From an uncultured Erysipelotrichaceae bacterium (GTDB lineage Bacteria; Bacillota_I; Bacilli_A; Erysipelotrichales; Coprobacillaceae), in the NCBI GenBank assembly GCA_951801965.1, contig CATOPA010000003.1, positions 1 to 36,177 of the forward strand: 36,177 nucleotides of DNA. The letters run 5' to 3'. Each line of letters starts with the position of its first letter. The stretch's first letter is position 1. The position numbers and the translations under genes are program-made. Under the pieces are notes generated by a model. That model made no database searches. It had not been told where the DNA came from and saw only the letters and a list, made by a program, of their open reading frames with translations. Below, piece by piece: positions 15,701-23,671 of the stretch.

Positions 15701-16180
15701 TTATAATTTTTCCATCATTTCTTTTATATTTCCATTAATAATAAAAAGCTCTTTTTCTTTATGACAACCCAACTTTTCATACCAACAATAAGGATATCGG
15801 TTTTCACCCTCATATGTATGTGCTTCAAAAATAGTTGCATTATATTTTTCATAGGCATATTCAAACAATGTTTTGAACAATGCTTTTGCAATACCCATAC
15901 CTCTATATTTATCAGAAACAAAAATCTCACCATCTTCTAAATGAAAACCATCCCACCAAGGCTTTAATGCACTTGCAATAATCCCAACAGGATAATGATC
16001 ATCATAAGCCACAAATATAAGATCATTGTAAGACTTATAAAAATAGTGAAAAAGTTCAAGAGCACTTTCTTTTGTCCATTTTTCTTGTAAAATAGAATTT
16101 GTATAATACTGTGCATACTCTTGAGCTATCATTTCTAAATCTTTTATATTTTTTAAGCGTTCTACTTTTATATCACTCAT
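15701..16180 (-). CDS. GNAT family N-acetyltransferase
   Basis: 159-aa single-domain GNAT. The acetyl-CoA-binding motif is GEIFVSDKYRGMGIAKALFKTLFEYA (Q/RxxGxG as YRGMGIA), followed by the C-terminal NRYPYCWYEKLGCHKEKELFII, where FYEKLGF-like geometry is kept. AAAAGGAG precedes the ATG. It is grouped with another GNAT gene 29 bp downstream and an unknown gene upstream. The substrate is unknown. Confidence 0.88.
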   Translation of the reverse strand: MSDIKVERLKNIKDLEMIAQEYAQYYTNSILQEKWTKESALELFHYFYKSYNDLIFVAYDDHYPVGIIASALKPWWDGFHLEDGEIFVSDKYRGMGIAKALFKTLFEYAYEKYNATIFEAHTYEGENRYPYCWYEKLGCHKEKELFIINGNIKEMMEKL

Positions 16181-16227
16181 TGATTATTCTCCTTTTCTAT
16201 CATATATATTTCTACTGATTTCTATAA

Positions 16228-16656
16228 TCACAAAATCATTTCCATATCTTTTAATAAATCTTCTCTTATCATAATATATCCTTCATGCGCAGTCACATAC
16301 AACAAAGGTTCTTTTTGACTATCAAAAAAGGCAATATCATTTATACCAAAATCGGTCTCTATAACTTGATCTCCTTTCTCTGAAATCTCATATTTGCAAA
16401 AAGTTTCAAATCTTCTTAAATATCGAAAAATATCTTTTGTTGCTTTTAATCTATAAACTTTATTCTGATGACTTGACTTTGTTCCCCACCATTTTCTCTT
16501 CAGATTCATAAAAAGAATTTCTTGAGAAAAAGCATTTACAAAAGTTTGATCATCATCAATCAAAACATATTCTATTTCTCTTGTTTTCTTTTCTAAATTA
16601 TTCAAAAGCTTTAGATAGTCTTCATGATTATTCACTCTATCACTATAATCTTTCAT
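16228..16656 (-). CDS. Hypothetical 142-aa protein
   Basis: Soluble, mixed charged protein with no signal peptide or membrane segment and no motif I recognise. Notable pieces are an N-terminal helix YLKLLNNLEKKTREIEYVL, KRKWWGTKSSHQNK, and an end ITAHEGYIMIREDLLKD-like segment (VTAHEGYIMIREDLLKD). It starts at 16656 after AAGGCGG, 20 bp beyond a small zinc-ribbon gene, so the two are probably one transcript. It lies within the unknown/GNAT/TfoX series. Confidence 0.7.
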   Translation of the reverse strand: MKDYSDRVNNHEDYLKLLNNLEKKTREIEYVLIDDDQTFVNAFSQEILFMNLKRKWWGTKSSHQNKVYRLKATKDIFRYLRRFETFCKYEISEKGDQVIETDFGINDIAFFDSQKEPLLYVTAHEGYIMIREDLLKDMEMIL

Positions 16657-16676
16657 ATATGGGTTCCGCCTTATTT

Positions 16677-16862
16677 TTAGATATGATCAATATAAATAGA
16701 TATTTCACCACATTTTGGGCAAATCGCTATTTTAGGATTTCCTACTCTCCCTTTAAATTTCTTATCAATTTCTTTATGAACAACAATTTCATATCTTGTT
16801 CCATCGACTTTCAAACTATAATTCTCATCCATCACTTCTTGACATCTTACACATAATCTCAT
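16677..16862 (-). CDS. Small zinc-ribbon protein
   Basis: 61-aa protein with two Cys pairs, CVRC at residues 4-7 and CPKC at 48-51, forming a likely four-Cys zinc site around a short beta-rich segment (GTRYEIVVHKEID). Small proteins of this type bind zinc and often nucleic acid or partner proteins; the role here is unknown. AAAGGTGA lies upstream of ATG. It is tightly spaced with its neighbours on both sides. Confidence 0.75.
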   Translation of the reverse strand: MRLCVRCQEVMDENYSLKVDGTRYEIVVHKEIDKKFKGRVGNPKIAICPKCGEISIYIDHI

Positions 16863-16892
16863 ATGAACTTCACCTTTCTTTCAAACATCTTT

Positions 16893-17162
16893 TTATCTTT
16901 TGAGTAAACCACTTTTTATCACCTTCACAATACAACCCCATAATAAAAATAGAGCAATAGCAATAAGAAAAATTCCTAATAGAATATTTTCATTCCATAA
17001 AAATATTCCTAAAAAAGCAATCATTCCAATAACTGATGCAAAAAACAAAGCTATAAGAACCATAAAGAAATATCTTATGACTTTTGGTATCCTTTGTGAA
17101 TAACAAATTTGCAACATTCCCTCTAAAATACATTCAAAAATAATCTCAACAATAAATTCCAT
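16893..17162 (-). CDS. Small hypothetical membrane protein
   Basis: 89-aa protein with two predicted membrane helices, VIRYFFMVLIALFFASVIGM and, after WNENIL, LGIFLIAIALFLLWGCIV, and a basic C-terminus KSGLLKR. The N-terminal 27 residues are amphipathic. I recognise no family. AGTAGGA precedes the ATG, and it is 29-30 bp from the genes on each side, consistent with an operon. Confidence 0.7.
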   Translation of the reverse strand: MEFIVEIIFECILEGMLQICYSQRIPKVIRYFFMVLIALFFASVIGMIAFLGIFLWNENILLGIFLIAIALFLLWGCIVKVIKSGLLKR

Positions 17163-17191
17163 ATTATTTTCCTACTCTCTTATAAGTTTTT

Positions 17192-17524
17192 TTATAAAGA
17201 TACTTTTTTTCGTACTCGTTTTTTAGGAACAGGAATGACTTTTTCTAATTCATAAAGCACTTGATATGTTAATTCATGATTATCAATATCTAGGATATAG
17301 TGTTCTTTTGCGCCTTGATATGGACAACCCGTCAAAGCATTTTTCATCAAATGCTCTACCACTTCATGCTTTTTGACATATACAATATTATCACAGACTA
17401 TTAGTAAAGGTTTATCATTTATATAAATCATATATTCTCCAAACATTTTTCTATATCTTAATTCTCCTATTTGAGGAATCTGTTCACAAACATATTCTAT
17501 AAAATCTAAAGTTGTTGACATCAT
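17192..17524 (-). CDS. TfoX N-terminal domain protein
   Basis: 110-aa TfoX/Sxy N-terminal domain protein. The core EYVCEQIPQIGELRYRKMFG followed by EYMIYINDKPLLIVCDNIVYVK is characteristic, and the end is basic (KKRVRKKVSL). In gamma-proteobacteria full-length TfoX regulates competence; single-domain versions in Firmicutes have no established role and are not evidence for competence here. AAAGGAG precedes two adjacent ATG codons (17524 and 17521). It follows the PucR gene by 27 bp. Confidence 0.85.
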   Translation of the reverse strand: MMSTTLDFIEYVCEQIPQIGELRYRKMFGEYMIYINDKPLLIVCDNIVYVKKHEVVEHLMKNALTGCPYQGAKEHYILDIDNHELTYQVLYELEKVIPVPKKRVRKKVSL

Positions 17525-17551
17525 TGCTTCTCCTTTTCTTGTAAAAATATT

Positions 17552-18733
17552 TTAAACTAACTCATCAAAATAATGATTCTCTAACATTTTTTTAATATAA
17601 AATGCTAACATATATGGCATCTTTTCTTCAAAAGTAACCAAATCATTTCCAATTAATTCTTTAATCTTCCCTAAACGATATTGAATTGTGTTACGATGCA
17701 TATAAAGTTCTTTAGACATTGTTTGTTGATGGGCATCATACTTTAAATAATAATACAATGTTTTTTCTAGTTCTCCATGATGTTTTTGATCATACTTTAT
17801 CAGCGGATTAAGCAAACGATCATGAATCTGCTTTAAAACCTGTTTATCTTCAATTAAAAATAAAATTTGATAAACTCCCATCTCTTCAAAAGAAATCACA
17901 GGATACTGAAAAAGAATAGCCATATTTACTGCAGCCAGCGCACGTTTATAACTTAATATAACATTTCTAAAATCTTTCATTCTTGTTCCTATGCCTAAAT
18001 GAATCAAGTGTCCAACGATTCTCTTTTTTGCACGCTGATACATGTTTTCAACAATAACATTCAATTCTTCTTCATCTAAGTTATTCACAATCATAACAAA
18101 ATGACCGTCAAACCAAAAAAAGCTATATGCGCATTCAACCTTTTCAAAACATAACTCTATTTGAAATGAGATTCTTCTTCTTTCAATTGTATCAAATAAA
18201 TCTGCATTCTCTATTCCTATTAATAAAACTTGAAAGTATCCATCAACATCAAATGTACTCATCAATTGTTGCCTTGAATCTTCAAGATGTTGAACATTCA
18301 TAAAGACATTTTTAAAATATTTAGAAATTTGTCTATCTTCTTTTTCTGAACTTAGACATCTCATACTAAAGTCTTTAATCAAATCTGCCATATGAACTTC
18401 CCATGGAGTTATCAATAATGGAAAATCTTGTTCATTGCAATAATCAATAATATCTTGAGAAATATCAAAAATATACTTTCCTGTATTAATAATTAATCCT
18501 ACACTATGGTAACGAACAAGGCACTCAATAAATTTTTTAAGTGCTTCAGAGGTTGGAAATCCAAGTCCAGTTGTGACTGCGAGCTCTTTTCCCCACAATT
18601 GTTTAATAATGGTTGTATCTTCTATCATATGTACCCAACTCATTGCATTTCCACAACCATTTTTACCAGCTAATAGTGTTAATTTATACTGCTGTCCAGT
18701 TTGAAGTAATGCATCTTCTATTGTAAATCCCAT
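17552..18733 (-). CDS. PucR-family transcriptional regulator
   Basis: 393-aa regulator. The N-terminal PucR sensory domain (about 5-125) includes GCGNAMSWVHMIEDT and GKELAVTTGLGFP, a middle GGDEF-like/CdaR-type region follows, and the C-terminal HTH_30 has KELYMHRNTIQYRLGKIKELIG. PucR-type proteins control purine, amino-acid or other nitrogen catabolism in response to small molecules; the effector is unknown. ATG at 18733 follows AGAGGTGAT. A GTG three codons upstream is less likely since it falls inside that site. It is divergent from an orphan 41-aa ORF, a natural candidate target, and heads the minus-strand series towards 14.8 kb. Confidence 0.88.
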   Translation of the reverse strand: MGFTIEDALLQTGQQYKLTLLAGKNGCGNAMSWVHMIEDTTIIKQLWGKELAVTTGLGFPTSEALKKFIECLVRYHSVGLIINTGKYIFDISQDIIDYCNEQDFPLLITPWEVHMADLIKDFSMRCLSSEKEDRQISKYFKNVFMNVQHLEDSRQQLMSTFDVDGYFQVLLIGIENADLFDTIERRRISFQIELCFEKVECAYSFFWFDGHFVMIVNNLDEEELNVIVENMYQRAKKRIVGHLIHLGIGTRMKDFRNVILSYKRALAAVNMAILFQYPVISFEEMGVYQILFLIEDKQVLKQIHDRLLNPLIKYDQKHHGELEKTLYYYLKYDAHQQTMSKELYMHRNTIQYRLGKIKELIGNDLVTFEEKMPYMLAFYIKKMLENHYFDELV

Positions 18734-18839
18734 TTCGATCACCTCTTTTTCTCATATTATATCACGTCTTTGTTCATAATGCACAAATGTATACATTTTT
18801 TTTATTTGTTTTGTCTCTAGGATTATTTATCTATTTATA

Positions 18840-18845
18840 TATAAT
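18840..18845 (+). promoter_or_regulatory. Possible -10 box for the 41-aa ORF
   Basis: TATAAT 41 bp before the ATG at 18887. No -35 hexamer occurs at normal distance (TTGTCT is 23 bp away), which would fit an activator-dependent promoter. This is speculative. Confidence 0.4.
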
Positions 18846-18886
18846 AGAAGTGTATTCAAGATAAAATAAAAAAAGGAGATAACCCC

Positions 18887-19012
18887 ATGAATTTAAACCT
18901 GCAATTTTTTCTAGAAAAGTATGATAATCCTACCCCATCATGGATTTCATCAGAACGTTATTCATACTGTGAAAATTTTTATCGTTTCCTTTCATTTTTC
19001 AAAAAGAAATAA
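18887..19012 (+). CDS. Orphan 41-aa small protein
   Basis: 41-codon ORF with an excellent ribosome site (AAAAGGAGAT) six bases before ATG, an upstream TATAAT and a downstream hairpin: a complete small transcription unit between two minus-strand genes. The peptide begins MNLNLQFFLEKYDNPTP, has one Cys, is rich in aromatic residues (five Phe in the last twelve or so) and ends in FFKKK, so it might associate with membranes or another protein. No signal peptide is clear. I do not recognise a family. It is divergent from the PucR-type regulator. Confidence 0.65.
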   Translation: MNLNLQFFLEKYDNPTPSWISSERYSYCENFYRFLSFFKKK

Positions 19013-19015
19013 ATC

Positions 19016-19061
19016 TATAGTGAAAGCAGATCTCTCCCCATTTTGATCTGCTTTTACTATA
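19016..19061 (+). terminator. Hairpin after the 41-aa ORF
   Basis: Arms 19016-19032 and 19045-19061 pair at 17 positions with one G-U on the plus-strand RNA, and the loop is 12 nt. There is only a short T-run (TTTT) inside the 3' arm, so release efficiency is uncertain. It starts 3 nt after the stop. Confidence 0.6.
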
Positions 19062-19062
19062 C

Positions 19063-19100
19063 AAAAAAGAAGAAAAGCATAAGTTTTCACCTATGCTTTA
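19063..19100 (-). terminator. Terminator of the GH16 gene
   Basis: Minus-strand arms AAAGCATA and TATGCTTT surround a roughly 10-nt loop, then TTCTTCTTTTTT. It overlaps the stop codon at 19098-19100. Confidence 0.75.
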
Positions 19101-22100
19101 TTCTTCTTTTTTTCTTTTAATAAATAGTAGATACAATCCTCCAAACAAAATGAATCCACATACCCCTATCATCATGATATTCATTGTTCCTGATGTTTTC
19201 TTCACCCCAGCTTGTGGTGTTCGAGTATCTTCCACCTTTGTTTCTCCTGGTGCTTTGTTTTCTTCTTCAGGGTCTTGAGTATCTGTTACATCTTCTTCTG
19301 GTCTTTCTTCTATTGAAGCATTAGCTTCTGGTTCATTTGGTCTTGTTGGCTGCATTGGTCTATTTGGCACTGCTGGCTGTGGAGCAACTGGCGTCGGTTC
19401 CACTGGTTTTGGATCAGTTGGTGCTGGTTCTACTGGCTCAGGATCAATAATGACTGGTTTTTCCTTCAATCCTTCAATAGCTTCTAAGATTGCCTTTGCC
19501 ATTGCATCAACCTTACCTTGTTGAGTAATATCTAATCCTTTAACAACTGCTGCAACAGCATCATTTAATGTTTTGATTGTTTCATCAGTATATTGATTTA
19601 AATCATTTGGAATTTTAGAAATTACTTCATCTACCTTGCTGTAATCTGCCTTTTTATAAACGAGAGATTTGATTGCATCTTCAATAGCCAGTGTATAACA
19701 ATCTATATCATCTTGAGATAATAATTCTAATTCAGGTATAGTAACATGTATTGCTTCTTTCAAAGCGTGAACTGTATCAAATGTATATAAAGATTCATTT
19801 TCCAAAATCTTTTCTGCCTCTTCAACGAATGTATTAAATGAAGAAAAATTAATCACTTCAACTTGAAGATCAACTTCTTTTCTTACTCCATTTTTTTCAA
19901 ATACTGATACATATGTCTGATGATTATTTAATAAGAGAGTAGGATCTTTCCAACTCCATCCTTCTGGCAATGTTATCGTTGATAATTTATTACCTTGAAT
20001 ACCTTTCAACATCCAATCAGATGGAAATACTCTTTCTTCTACTGTCAACAATACTGTTTTTCTAGCAAATTGATAACTTTGAGCTGTATCAACTTTTCCA
20101 TTAGTATAACGAATATCATCATCAATTGCTGAATAATGAAGATGATACACTCCTGGTTTCAGTGTAGCTAAAGCAGATAAATCATCCTTACCTTTGCAAA
20201 GAAGACTCACACTTGTTAATCCACCTGTATTTTTAAACATTGGACCATCTTCAATAGAATAATCAACATGATAACCTTCACTCACTTCTATATCTTTAAC
20301 AAGATCTGGTGTGTCTCCTTCTACCATTGTTATATCTTTTAAACCTGTCATATGCGGTGCAGAATCATAATAAGCTTTTGCGTCAGCTTTTTGTTGTTGA
20401 TTTTGTGCATAGTAAACATAATCAATGACAAACTCTGTTCCAGCTAAATTGGTACCAGCATCACCTGGCCAATTTCCACCCATTGCTAAATTCATTTGTA
20501 TATATTGTGGACGATTTAATGCCTTTTGAGCAATAACATTTTTAGCAATTGATGTATCACTATAATCTGCAACACAAACAATTTTGTCATCGACGTACCA
20601 TTCTACTCTATTTTCTGACCAATCAATACCAAAAATATGATAGTCATCATAAAAATCTTCGCTAATTGTATAACCTTGTCCTGCTAACTTTCCATTATCT
20701 TCATGAATACCATCGTCTGTATGAATAGTTTGCCATACAGTTTTATTTCCTTGACCACTTTCTGTTCCTGTCAATTCCATAATATCAATTTCACCACAAC
20801 GTGCCCATCCATATCCCTGTTTAGAATCTATATGACCATCTAAGACAAAGTCAGCACCCAAAGTCCAAAACGCTGGAAATACACCTTTTCCCTTTGGTAA
20901 TTTCGCCTTCATTTCAATTCTTCCATATAAGAATTCATACTTTCCATGAGTCCTTACACTTCCTGAATTGTATATAACATTTCTGTTCCCTCTAGGATTT
21001 TTATACTGATCTTCTAGAGCACGATCAGTTGCTTTTAAAACAAGCTTTCCATCTCTTAAGAAAACATTTTCTTCACTATTAACGTAATGTTGCTGTTCTA
21101 CTCCTCGAATACATCCAAGTTCATAACCCCACTTAGATGCATCTAATGTATTTCCTTGAAAATCATCAGCCCAAATCATTTCATAGTCGCCACTATCATC
21201 TGTTTCACTAACAACCTCATACAATGACACATCATCTACATAAACTTGAGATTGCCATACTGAATCAGAAGAACTATCACTCCATTTCATTGCACATAAA
21301 GCAACTTCTGTATAATTCCCACTATTAAATGATAATTCTACATCTTGATAAACCCATGCTTGATCACATCTTACTGTTTTTTCAGCCTGTGGATGAATAA
21401 GTGTAGAAACATCTTTTGTTTTAACATTAAAAAACATATAGGCATCTGTTGATCCAAGTAATACTTTTGCTTTCGCAACATAATCAGTATTTGGTTTTAA
21501 ATGAACAACTTGATAAACACAAGCATTATTTGACTGTGATGGTAATAATCCACACCACTCACCATTAGCAGCAGCACCTTGATAATTTGTAAACGTTCCA
21601 GTCCCTGTTGTCTGCCAACTTGTATGTCCATTCTCAAAACCACCATCTTCAATTAAATTAACAGAAGATTCTTTAACACTTACACAATCAATATATGCTG
21701 GTGATGCATAAGCAACATTTGATGAATCTTCAACCCATTTTACCAATTCAATAAGTGCATATGAATGTTCTCCACTGTTAAATGTTTGTTCAACGCGTTC
21801 CCACTCATCTCCACCAACAAGAATATCAAACTGTGGTGTTCCACTATTGCTCTTTAATTGATTTTCTGTTCCTACACGCACACAGAAATTCACTTTCGCA
21901 TCTGTATGTTCAGTTTTCACATATGCTGATACTGTATATTCTGTATTTGGTTTTACACTAATAATTTGTCCAATATAAGAATTGCCGTTATTTGCAGGCA
22001 ACATTCCCGCATGTGTTCCCTTGCCATAACTTTGACTCGTTGATATGGATTTTGTAGCTGTCCCTTGATCCCAAGCTAATCCACCTTTTTCAAAGTCTCC

Positions 22101-22256
22101 ATCTTCAATCAGCTCAATTTTTTGTCCCCTATTTAATTCTACTAAGTCATACTCAGTATTAAGTTCATTTGCCTTAACTTCTTGAGCGTGAATTGTCAAT
22201 GTAGAAAAAATCATCATTAAAGAAATTATTGTTTTTACTAATTTTTGCTTTCCCAT
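19098..22256 (-). CDS. Secreted, surface-anchored GH16 endo-beta-glucanase (laminarinase-like)
   Basis: 1052-aa multidomain enzyme. It has a signal peptide (residues 1-29, TIISLMMIFSTLTIHAQ core); two CBM4/9-type carbohydrate-binding modules (about 48-197 and 200-347, each starting LIEDGxFExG); a GH16 catalytic domain (about 355-635) with the active-site motif GEIDIMELTG (nucleophile near E489, acid/base near E494); a region of about 120 residues of unknown fold; two FIVAR-like helical repeats (about 795-925); a Pro-rich linker (EPVEPAPTDPKPVEPTPVAP); then a C-terminal membrane span and RKKEE tail. The likely substrate is beta-1,3- or mixed-linked glucan. Before the span lies TPQAG where LPxTG is expected. 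It is monocistronic, with promoter, cre site and terminator. Confidence 0.9.
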   Translation of the reverse strand: MGKQKLVKTIISLMMIFSTLTIHAQEVKANELNTEYDLVELNRGQKIELIEDGDFEKGGLAWDQGTATKSISTSQSYGKGTHAGMLPANNGNSYIGQIISVKPNTEYTVSAYVKTEHTDAKVNFCVRVGTENQLKSNSGTPQFDILVGGDEWERVEQTFNSGEHSYALIELVKWVEDSSNVAYASPAYIDCVSVKESSVNLIEDGGFENGHTSWQTTGTGTFTNYQGAAANGEWCGLLPSQSNNACVYQVVHLKPNTDYVAKAKVLLGSTDAYMFFNVKTKDVSTLIHPQAEKTVRCDQAWVYQDVELSFNSGNYTEVALCAMKWSDSSSDSVWQSQVYVDDVSLYEVVSETDDSGDYEMIWADDFQGNTLDASKWGYELGCIRGVEQQHYVNSEENVFLRDGKLVLKATDRALEDQYKNPRGNRNVIYNSGSVRTHGKYEFLYGRIEMKAKLPKGKGVFPAFWTLGADFVLDGHIDSKQGYGWARCGEIDIMELTGTESGQGNKTVWQTIHTDDGIHEDNGKLAGQGYTISEDFYDDYHIFGIDWSENRVEWYVDDKIVCVADYSDTSIAKNVIAQKALNRPQYIQMNLAMGGNWPGDAGTNLAGTEFVIDYVYYAQNQQQKADAKAYYDSAPHMTGLKDITMVEGDTPDLVKDIEVSEGYHVDYSIEDGPMFKNTGGLTSVSLLCKGKDDLSALATLKPGVYHLHYSAIDDDIRYTNGKVDTAQSYQFARKTVLLTVEERVFPSDWMLKGIQGNKLSTITLPEGWSWKDPTLLLNNHQTYVSVFEKNGVRKEVDLQVEVINFSSFNTFVEEAEKILENESLYTFDTVHALKEAIHVTIPELELLSQDDIDCYTLAIEDAIKSLVYKKADYSKVDEVISKIPNDLNQYTDETIKTLNDAVAAVVKGLDITQQGKVDAMAKAILEAIEGLKEKPVIIDPEPVEPAPTDPKPVEPTPVAPQPAVPNRPMQPTRPNEPEANASIEERPEEDVTDTQDPEEENKAPGETKVEDTRTPQAGVKKTSGTMNIMMIGVCGFILFGGLYLLFIKRKKEE

Positions 22257-22285
22257 TTTGCATCCCTTTCTCTATTTGATATTTG

Positions 22286-22299
22286 TATTAACGCTTACA
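22286..22299 (-). promoter_or_regulatory. Probable CcpA cre site in front of the GH16 gene
   Basis: Minus strand TGTAAGCGTTAATA matches the cre consensus TGWAARCGYTWNCW at 13 of 14 positions. It covers about +1 to +13 of the predicted transcript, a typical place for CcpA to block transcription when preferred sugars are present. Confidence 0.7.
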
Positions 22300-22304
22300 T
22301 GACT

Positions 22305-22333
22305 ATATTAGCATTCTTAAAGTAAATTATCAA
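22305..22333 (-). promoter_or_regulatory. Promoter of the GH16 gene
   Basis: Minus strand TTGATA (22328-22333), 17-bp spacer, TAATAT (22305-22310) preceded by TGC, making an extended -10. The leader is about 40 nt. Confidence 0.65.
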
Positions 22334-22375
22334 TATTTTTTATTGTTTTTTACTTAATAATTTATCTTTTTTTAT

Positions 22376-22406
22376 CAAAAAAACTACTTACCTAACATAA
22401 GCAGTT
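22376..22406 (-). terminator. Terminator of the metallophosphoesterase gene
   Basis: Minus-strand AACTGCTTA pairs with TAAGTAGTT through one G-U, loop TGTTAGG, then seven T. It is 71 bp past the stop; a weaker dyad lies between. Confidence 0.7.
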
Positions 22407-22477
22407 CCTTATTAAAAAACTATGTTTTATAACATCATATTTGATACTCAAATTTCCCTAGTCATGTAGACATACAT

Positions 22478-23560
22478 TTATATTTCGCCAACAATATCAA
22501 TGATAACAAATTCACTTATTCCTTGTGTTCTAATAGGATATCCCCAACCTACCATACCTGAAGATGTAATCACTTGTAAATGATCAAATGACTTGTATCC
22601 ATAATTCATTTCACCAAACATATCAATAAAATATCCTAATGGAAAAATTTGACCACTATGAGTATGCCCAGATAATTGCAAATCATATTTCAACATATTA
22701 TTTTTTTGTAATTCTACTGGTTGATGATCCAACAGCAAAATAAAATGATCGTCATCTATGAATTGTAAAAAGTCTTCACTTTTTCTTCTTTGTTTATTGA
22801 AAGATCGATCATCCCTTCCTACAATAGTCAACTCATTATCTATTTGAATCAATGTATCTGATAAAAGAATAATATTATTGGAAGTTATCGCCTTATTAAG
22901 CTGATTTACTGTATAATTTGGAGTTAATGTATAAGAACTATGATCATGATTTCCATAAACATAATAAATACCATCAGGGCATGTCATATTTCCTATTGTT
23001 TCAAAAACTTCTTGTAATTGTGTATATGTTGTTTGTTCATCAACTATATCACCACCTAAAATAATAACATCTGGCTTATAATTTTCTATTTGATGACAAT
23101 ATTCTTCAAGTCTTTTTTTATTCATTGTATTAGAATAATGTAAGTCAGAAAGATATGCAATGCGATAAGATTGTGATAAAGATTTTTTTGTTTGTATAGT
23201 ATAGTGTGTCATATGCACATCTCTTATATGTACATATCCATAACCTAGCAACAATGCTGACAGACATATAGGCAAAAGACATAATCTACATATCTTTTTT
23301 AAAAATTGATTTTCTTTAAAAAGCAAATAACAAATGCCTTCACAAATCATATTAATAACAATAAAATGAAACATAAAAAGTGTATAAAGACTAAAAATAT
23401 TCATCATCAAAGCAGCCAATAAAAAACTGACAACTTTTAAAACAATCTTTAATCCTTTTGACAATTCTTCTTTAAAGACTTTCACAAAATTTTTTAAACA
23501 GTGATATAAATACACTGAAATCATGAATACAATGACTAACAAAATAATTATAAACAACAT
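22478..23560 (-). CDS. Membrane-anchored metallophosphoesterase (YkuE-like)
   Basis: 360-aa protein with four hydrophobic segments in the first 125 residues (for example LFIIILLVIVFMISVYLY and LCLLPICLSALLLGYGYV) followed by a calcineurin-like phosphoesterase domain, probably outside the cell. All metal motifs are visible: SDLHY, GGDIVDE, YGNHDHS, LLLDHQP and SGHTHSGQ. The arrangement resembles Bacillus YkuE and relatives that cleave envelope phosphoesters or phospholipids; the substrate is unproven. The ATG at 23560 was preferred because GGGGGAT lies six bases upstream; an upstream ATG has no site. It stands alone with a promoter and terminator. Confidence 0.88.
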   Translation of the reverse strand: MLFIIILLVIVFMISVYLYHCLKNFVKVFKEELSKGLKIVLKVVSFLLAALMMNIFSLYTLFMFHFIVINMICEGICYLLFKENQFLKKICRLCLLPICLSALLLGYGYVHIRDVHMTHYTIQTKKSLSQSYRIAYLSDLHYSNTMNKKRLEEYCHQIENYKPDVIILGGDIVDEQTTYTQLQEVFETIGNMTCPDGIYYVYGNHDHSSYTLTPNYTVNQLNKAITSNNIILLSDTLIQIDNELTIVGRDDRSFNKQRRKSEDFLQFIDDDHFILLLDHQPVELQKNNMLKYDLQLSGHTHSGQIFPLGYFIDMFGEMNYGYKSFDHLQVITSSGMVGWGYPIRTQGISEFVIIDIVGEI

Positions 23561-23586
23561 TTCTTTATCCCCCATAAAACATCATT

Positions 23587-23617
23587 ATTATAACACTAGT
23601 CTTGCCTATATAGTCAA
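23587..23617 (-). promoter_or_regulatory. Promoter of the metallophosphoesterase gene
   Basis: Minus strand TTGACT (23612-23617), unusually long 19-bp spacer, TATAAT (23587-23592) with TG upstream (TGTTATAAT). Unlike the merR promoter no clear dyad lies in the spacer, and the extended -10 may be enough for activity. Confidence 0.6.
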
Positions 23618-23671
23618 GCCATAATAAAAGAAGAAAAATGAAAAAAGGTCTCATGCCTAAAGAGAGAATCT

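Noticed and set aside
17192-17524. Competence regulator
   Set aside because: Only the TfoX N-terminal domain is present and no competence genes are nearby.
19093-22256. Open frame opposite the GH16 gene
   Set aside because: The short plus-strand frame in the Pro-rich/tail coding region has no ribosome site and is a codon-composition shadow.
23618-23671. Terminator after merR
   Set aside because: Only a short imperfect stem precedes the T-run on the minus strand, too weak to list.
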